Shown here: piece after piece, positions 60,601-64,000 of the stretch | Numbering within the stretch: the first letter of the stretch is position 1 | Layout of the letters: every line of letters starts with the position of its first letter | From: Pseudomonas sp. TH31 | Lineage (GTDB): Bacteria; Pseudomonadota; Gammaproteobacteria; Pseudomonadales; Pseudomonadaceae | NCBI RefSeq assembly: GCF_016650815.1 | Contig: NZ_JAEKEZ010000014.1 | Span: forward strand, 388,288-452,287 | Reading direction: 5' to 3' | Length of the DNA: 64,000 nt | Program-made: the position numbers and the translations under genes | Notes under the pieces: generated by a model | Told to the model about the DNA's origin: nothing | Database searches by the model: none | What the model saw: only the letters and a program-made list of their open reading frames with translations

Positions 60601-61082
60601 CCGGCGTCTGCCAGCCGCACAAGAATCGTTTGATGCTGATGCTCAAGGGCTCGATCCAGCTCGGCCAGGTGCCGGAGTTCACGCTCAATTTCGACCTGAT
60701 GCCGGTGGACTTCCTCGCCCGTTTCATTGCCTTCCATGCCAGCCGTTATCAGCCGGAACACGCGGTGTTCAACCTGCACAACCCTGAACCACTGAGCTGG
60801 GACGCCTACGTGGATTCGTTTCTCGAAGCAGGCCGGGAGTTCTCGATGGTCAGCGTCGCCGACTGGCAACAGCAACTGGGCCGGGTCGACAGCGACAACG
60901 CGCTGTTCGGCGTGCTGGGTTTCTACCTCAACGGCTTTGAGGAAGACATCGGCGACATCTCGATGATCGGCCACGACAACGCCCAGGCCGGTGTCCGGCA
61001 AATGGGCGCGCACTACCCGGAAAAATCCCCGGCGCTGCTGCGACGTGGTTGCGACTACCTCAAAGAAATCAATTTCATCTGA
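57667..61082 (+). CDS. mgoA: MgoA/PvfC-like non-ribosomal peptide synthetase, A-T-reductase (single-base frameshift)
   Basis: 1,138 aa after adding one G to the G4 run at 59208-59211 (joins GELYIVGPG to VCLGYLNNPQQ). ATG 57667 has GAGGAG. Residues 1-170 form an uncommon N-terminal region (MRRLDIVLIGQSQALTDLALE) resembling a formyltransferase-like fold. The adenylation domain shows LYTSGTTGHPKGVLLS, NLYGPTEATVL, YRTGDMAKW, VKIRGFRVEPEEIE and GKVDRKAL. The carrier domain has FFNLGGHSILLSRM with the phosphopantetheine Ser. The C-terminal thioester reductase has VTGANSFVGVHI and YNLSKWVGER. It activates one amino acid and releases it as an aldehyde. Leucine or valine are suggested by relatives, not by this sequence. 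Confidence 0.88.
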
Positions 61083-61104
61083 CCCACCCAACTGGAGCAA
61101 GACC

Positions 61105-61572
61105 ATGACAACTCTGCAACCCGATACCCTGATTAAAAACCCTCACGGCTGCCACGTTGTGTCTTCGGTGGATGTGCCGGCGGACGCTATGAAGGTCTGG
61201 GAGGTGGTCGGTAACTTTGCCGGCTTCGATGCCTTCATCCCATCGCTGTCGCACATCGAAATGACCGGTGAGGGCGTATCGTCCTTGCGCAAGAAATTCT
61301 TCAAGGACGGCAACCTGGTGGTCGAGCAACTCAACTCCCGAGACGACCAGGCACTGAGCATGACCTGGACGACCATCTACAACACCTTGGGCGTGGCCAA
61401 TTTGTGGGCGGCGATGAACGTCGAATCGTTGGGGGCAGGTAAGTCCCGGGCGACCTGGACCATCGTCGCTGAACCCGCACAAGGAGGCGCCGAGGCGTTG
61501 CCGGGGTTCAAGGATTTCGTCCAGGGATTTGCCGATGATGCGATGAACAATGTGCAGAAGTTGTTTGCGTAA
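61105..61572 (+). CDS. mgoD: MgoD/PvfD-like START/polyketide-cyclase-type protein
   Basis: 155 aa, ATG 61105 after TGGAGCAAG. The sequence VVSSVDVPADAMKVWEVVGNFAGFDAFIPSLSHIEMTGEG is the start of a SRPBCC (polyketide cyclase/dehydrase) helix-grip fold, and FVQGFADDAMNNVQKLF is the closing helix over the cavity. It follows mgoA by 22 bp and is ended by a strong bidirectional hairpin. Thought to bind or finish a pathway intermediate; its reaction is unknown. Confidence 0.83.
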   Translation: MTTLQPDTLIKNPHGCHVVSSVDVPADAMKVWEVVGNFAGFDAFIPSLSHIEMTGEGVSSLRKKFFKDGNLVVEQLNSRDDQALSMTWTTIYNTLGVANLWAAMNVESLGAGKSRATWTIVAEPAQGGAEALPGFKDFVQGFADDAMNNVQKLFA

Positions 61573-61580
61573 GGTATGAA

Positions 61581-61617
61581 AAAGCCCGCTGTGGATAACT
61601 CCACAGCGGGCTTCTTT
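61581..61617. terminator. Bidirectional Rho-independent terminator between mgoD and the chemoreceptor gene
   Basis: GCCCGCTGTGG and CCACAGCGGGC form a perfect 11-bp stem with a 6-base loop (ATAACT). TTCTTT follows on the plus strand and TTTTTC on the minus strand, so it serves the convergent genes on both sides. Confidence 0.88.
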
Positions 61618-61628
61618 ACATCGATGGA

Positions 61629-63509
61629 TCAGATTTTGAAACTGTCCACCAATTGCTTCAACCGGTTGGCCTGCAACGACAAGGCATCGCAATCCTTCAA
61701 CGTTTCATTGAGGTTGGCCACGCTTTGCTGGTTCAGCAGGTTGATCTGGTTGACGTCGACGTTCAGGGTTTCCACCACCGCCGTCTGCTCTTCGGTGGCC
61801 GCGGCTACCGACTGGTTCATGCCGTCGATTTCGCCAATGCGCTGAGTCACGCTGACCAGCCGCAGACCAGCCTGGTTCGCCACTTCGACGCTCTCTTCAC
61901 TGGAAACCTGGCTGGCGTTCATGGTGGTCACCGCTTCGCGAGAACCGATCTGCAGCGAGGTGATCATCTTATGGATCTCCTCGGCCGATTCCTGGGTACG
62001 GTGTGCCAGGTTACGCACTTCGTCCGCCACTACCGCAAAACCACGACCGGCTTCACCGGCCCGGGCCGCTTCGATCGCTGCGTTCAATGCCAGCAGGTTG
62101 GTTTGCTGGGAGATGCCTTTGATCACATCCAGAATGTGCCCGATGTTGTCCGTGCTGGCATTCAGGGTTTCGATCTGAGTGCAGGACAGGCTGATTTTCT
62201 GCGACAGCTCGGTCATGGCCAGAATGGTTTTTTCCACCACCTGACGACCGTCATCGGCCTGCTCGCTCGCGCCGCTGGCGTGCTGTGAAGCATCTGCCGC
62301 GTTGCGGGCGATTTCCTGGGTGGCGGCACCGAGTTCGTTGATCGCGGCGGCCACACTGTTGGTGCGAGCGCTTTGTTCGTCGGAACCGATGATCGAGGCG
62401 TTGGACGACGCCATCACGCGTTGCGACAGGTCATGGACCTGACGGGTCGCTGAAGACACTTCGGAAATTGACGCATGAATCCGCTCTACGAACTGGTTGA
62501 ACGCACCGCCCAGCTCACCAAACTCGTCTTTGCTTTCCACGGCCAGACGACGGGTCAGATCACCTTCGCCCTGGGCGATGTCTTTCATCGCGCGGCCCAT
62601 GGTAGTCAACGGGCGCATCAGCACGTTGATCAGCAAGCTCAGCAGCACTGCAATGGCGCTCACGGCGATAAACATCGCAATCAGTGCCGAGGTGCGGAAT
62701 TGGCTCAAAGGCGCGTAGGCCTTGTCCTTGTCGATCGACAGACCGATGTACCACTCGGCATTCGGCAAACCGGTCACCGGGGTGAACGAGAGGATACGAT
62801 CTTGCTTGTTCAGGGTGACTTCCTGGTTGCCCTTCTCGATGCGCACACTGGAACCCGGATAAATGTCTTTCAGGTTCTTCATCACCTGATCTTTGTCCGG
62901 GCTGACGATGACTTGACCGTCGGCGCTGACCAGGAACGCGTGCCCGATACCGCCAAAGTCCACCGAGTTGATGATCTTCACCAGGGTTTCGAGGCTCAGG
63001 TCGCCACCAACAACGCCGAGCAACTCGCCGTTCTTTTTCACCGGCAGGGCGATGGTCACTACCAGCCCGCCCACCGCTGCCATGTAAGGCGGGGTCAGCA
63101 TGGTCTTGTCGGCAGCGACAGCTTGTTTGTACCAGGGACGCTGACGCGGATCGTAGCCATCCGGCATCTTCGCGTCAGGGCGTTGGGTGAATACGCCATT
63201 CGCCTGGCCGACGTAGGTGAACTGGAAGTTCGAGGTGAGGGCAGGTTGATCCACCAACCCAGGCAGATCGGCACTCGCACCTTGGTGGGCGACGTTCTGT
63301 GCCAGGTTTTCCAACACCAGTACACGGCCGCTCATCCAGTTCTGCACGCTGCTGGCGGTCAAGTCGCCAGCTTGCTGGACGGAGGACTCGAGACTTTCCC
63401 GGATCGTATTTCGCTGTAAATAGTCGTTGTACAAAGTGAACAACGCGAAAGCCAGCACTACGACGCCAGAAGCGGCCAGCAGGATTTTATGGCTGAACTT
63501 AAGATTCAT
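61629..63509 (-). CDS. Methyl-accepting chemotaxis protein with dCache amino-acid sensor
   Basis: 626 aa from the ATG at 63509 ([15 protein letters not shown]); a start 51 bp upstream is less likely. A membrane segment (about 8-28) is followed by a periplasmic dCache domain. Y-x4-R-x-W-Y in [12 protein letters not shown] and D in [11 protein letters not shown] match the amino-acid-binding motif of PctA-type receptors. A second membrane segment and HAMP follow, then the signalling hairpin [20 protein letters not shown] and SAEEIHKMI. Probably senses an L-amino acid or a related ligand through CheW/CheA. A FliA-type promoter lies about 110 bp upstream. The stop lies by the bidirectional hairpin shared with mgoD. 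Confidence 0.88.
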   Translation of the reverse strand: MNLKFSHKILLAASGVVVLAFALFTLYNDYLQRNTIRESLESSVQQAGDLTASSVQNWMSGRVLVLENLAQNVAHQGASADLPGLVDQPALTSNFQFTYVGQANGVFTQRPDAKMPDGYDPRQRPWYKQAVAADKTMLTPPYMAAVGGLVVTIALPVKKNGELLGVVGGDLSLETLVKIINSVDFGGIGHAFLVSADGQVIVSPDKDQVMKNLKDIYPGSSVRIEKGNQEVTLNKQDRILSFTPVTGLPNAEWYIGLSIDKDKAYAPLSQFRTSALIAMFIAVSAIAVLLSLLINVLMRPLTTMGRAMKDIAQGEGDLTRRLAVESKDEFGELGGAFNQFVERIHASISEVSSATRQVHDLSQRVMASSNASIIGSDEQSARTNSVAAAINELGAATQEIARNAADASQHASGASEQADDGRQVVEKTILAMTELSQKISLSCTQIETLNASTDNIGHILDVIKGISQQTNLLALNAAIEAARAGEAGRGFAVVADEVRNLAHRTQESAEEIHKMITSLQIGSREAVTTMNASQVSSEESVEVANQAGLRLVSVTQRIGEIDGMNQSVAAATEEQTAVVETLNVDVNQINLLNQQSVANLNETLKDCDALSLQANRLKQLVDSFKI

Positions 63510-63625
63510 TTCATGGGACTTCTTATGCAAAAAGTGGGGATGCGTTCCGGATTGCAACATTCCATGTAACAGCGCAGACGGCTTTCTGAGGCCGCTCTAC
63601 TTTGGTGCACGCATGTCTCACCAGT

Positions 63626-63652
63626 CTTTCGGCACGAGAAGGAGAAATCTTA
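63626..63652 (-). promoter_or_regulatory. FliA (sigma-28)-like promoter of the chemoreceptor gene
   Basis: Minus strand: TAAG, then exactly 15 bp, then GCCGAAAG. The flagellar sigma consensus is TAAA-N15-GCCGATAA. It is oriented toward the chemoreceptor gene and would give a 5' leader of about 110 bp. Chemoreceptor genes are often FliA-dependent in Pseudomonas. Confidence 0.5.
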
Positions 63653-63782
63653 GGGGTTTGTATGAAATGGCTGGAATTCAGGCCGGATTCCCGCCGAACG
63701 GCGTGCTAGAGCATTCGGGTTAACCTTATTTCCATTACTGCCTGGCAGTTTGTTACTTGAAGTTTTCCTGCTCCAAAACGAC

Positions 63783-63816
63783 AAAACCCCTGTCTGCGTT
63801 AGCGAGACAGGGGTTT
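63783..63816 (-). terminator. Rho-independent terminator of the rRNA operon
   Basis: Minus strand: AAACCCCTGTCT, loop CGCTAACGC, AGACAGGGGTTTT. The stem is 12-13 bp, ending in TTTT, 11 bp after the 5S gene. Confidence 0.88.
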
Positions 63817-63826
63817 CGGAATTCAA

Positions 63827-63942
63827 TCTTGACGATGACCTACTCTCACATGGGGAAACCCCACACTACCATCGGCGATGCATCGTTTCACTGCTGAGTT
63901 CGGGATGGGATCAGGTGGTTCCAATGCTCTATGGTCGTCAAG
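63827..63942 (-). rRNA. rrf: 5S ribosomal RNA
   Basis: About 116 bp. The complement starts CTTGACGACCATAGAGCATT and contains GGAACCACCTGATCCCATCC, CCGAACTCAGCAGTGAAACG and GGGGTTTCCCCATGTGAGAG, ending CATCGTCAAG, which pairs with the start. These are standard gammaproteobacterial 5S blocks. The remaining 58 bp to the window edge are the 23S-5S spacer. Ends may be off by a few bases. Confidence 0.95.
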
Positions 63943-64000
63943 AAATTCTGTGACCAGCCCGTTACCGCAGTAACGTGCCAGCAAAAAATGGTGACTTCTA

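Larger units (their letters stand above)
63510..63826. other. Intergenic region between the chemoreceptor gene and the rRNA operon end
   Basis: 317 bp. It holds the chemoreceptor promoter (FliA-like, 63626-63652) and the rRNA terminator (63783-63816). I see no further ORF or RNA gene. Confidence 0.6.

Overview
The window looks like chromosomal DNA of a fluorescent-group Pseudomonas. Grounds: two families of Pseudomonas palindromic repeats sit at almost every gene junction, codon use is GC-rich, and the lap biofilm locus and an mgo/pvf-type signal cluster are both present. The tail of an rRNA operon (5S gene plus terminator, minus strand) closes the right end. Identifications rest on reading motifs and gene order; no database search was possible.

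Layout, left to right. (1) 1-1.3 kb: end of a slipin/stomatin gene and a broken DUF6124 gene with a long conserved leader. (2) 1.6-16 kb, minus strand: an apparent operon of sulfotransferase, giant LEPR-motif Ig-repeat protein (about 2,746 aa), TolC-type outer-membrane lipoprotein, aspartyl/asparaginyl beta-hydroxylase and a second sulfotransferase, with a GT39-like membrane glycosyltransferase upstream. (3) 16-22 kb: a tail-collar protein with a DUF6916-like partner (plus), then a minus-strand operon of two HlyD-type adaptors, an M50-protease/HlyD fusion and a GNAT enzyme. (4) 22-27.6 kb: a 218-bp MITE-like element, a tripartite MFS efflux system and a LysR regulator. (5) 27.7-31.4 kb: a TauD-type dioxygenase with an ABC importer, probably for organosulfur compounds. 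(6) 31.7-54.3 kb: the lap adhesion system, lapE-lapB-lapC divergent from the 13.2-kb lapA, then lapD and lapG. (7) 54.4-61.6 kb: a GntR regulator and mgoBCAD-like genes (DUF3050 enzyme, AurF-type N-oxygenase, NRPS with reductase domain, cyclase-like protein). (8) 61.6-64 kb: an amino-acid-type chemoreceptor and the 5S rRNA gene.

How the genes fit together. LapE/B/C should export LapA. LapA carries a TAAG site for the periplasmic protease LapG, and LapD has the degenerate GGDEF and EAL motifs and the tryptophan expected of the c-di-GMP receptor that sequesters LapG. A FleQ-box-like inverted repeat lies upstream of lapA. The second giant protein has no visible LapG site, no RTX tail and no ABC ATPase nearby. 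It is instead encoded with two sulfotransferases and a hydroxylase, which suggests a surface protein modified after translation. This is the part of the window most likely to hold undescribed biology.

Caution on the sequence: eight genes each carry single-base frame disruptions (nine in all), at or beside short homopolymers, and restoring one base gives a full-length family member in every case. These look more like sequencing or assembly indels than real pseudogenes, so the affected genes are given as single features.
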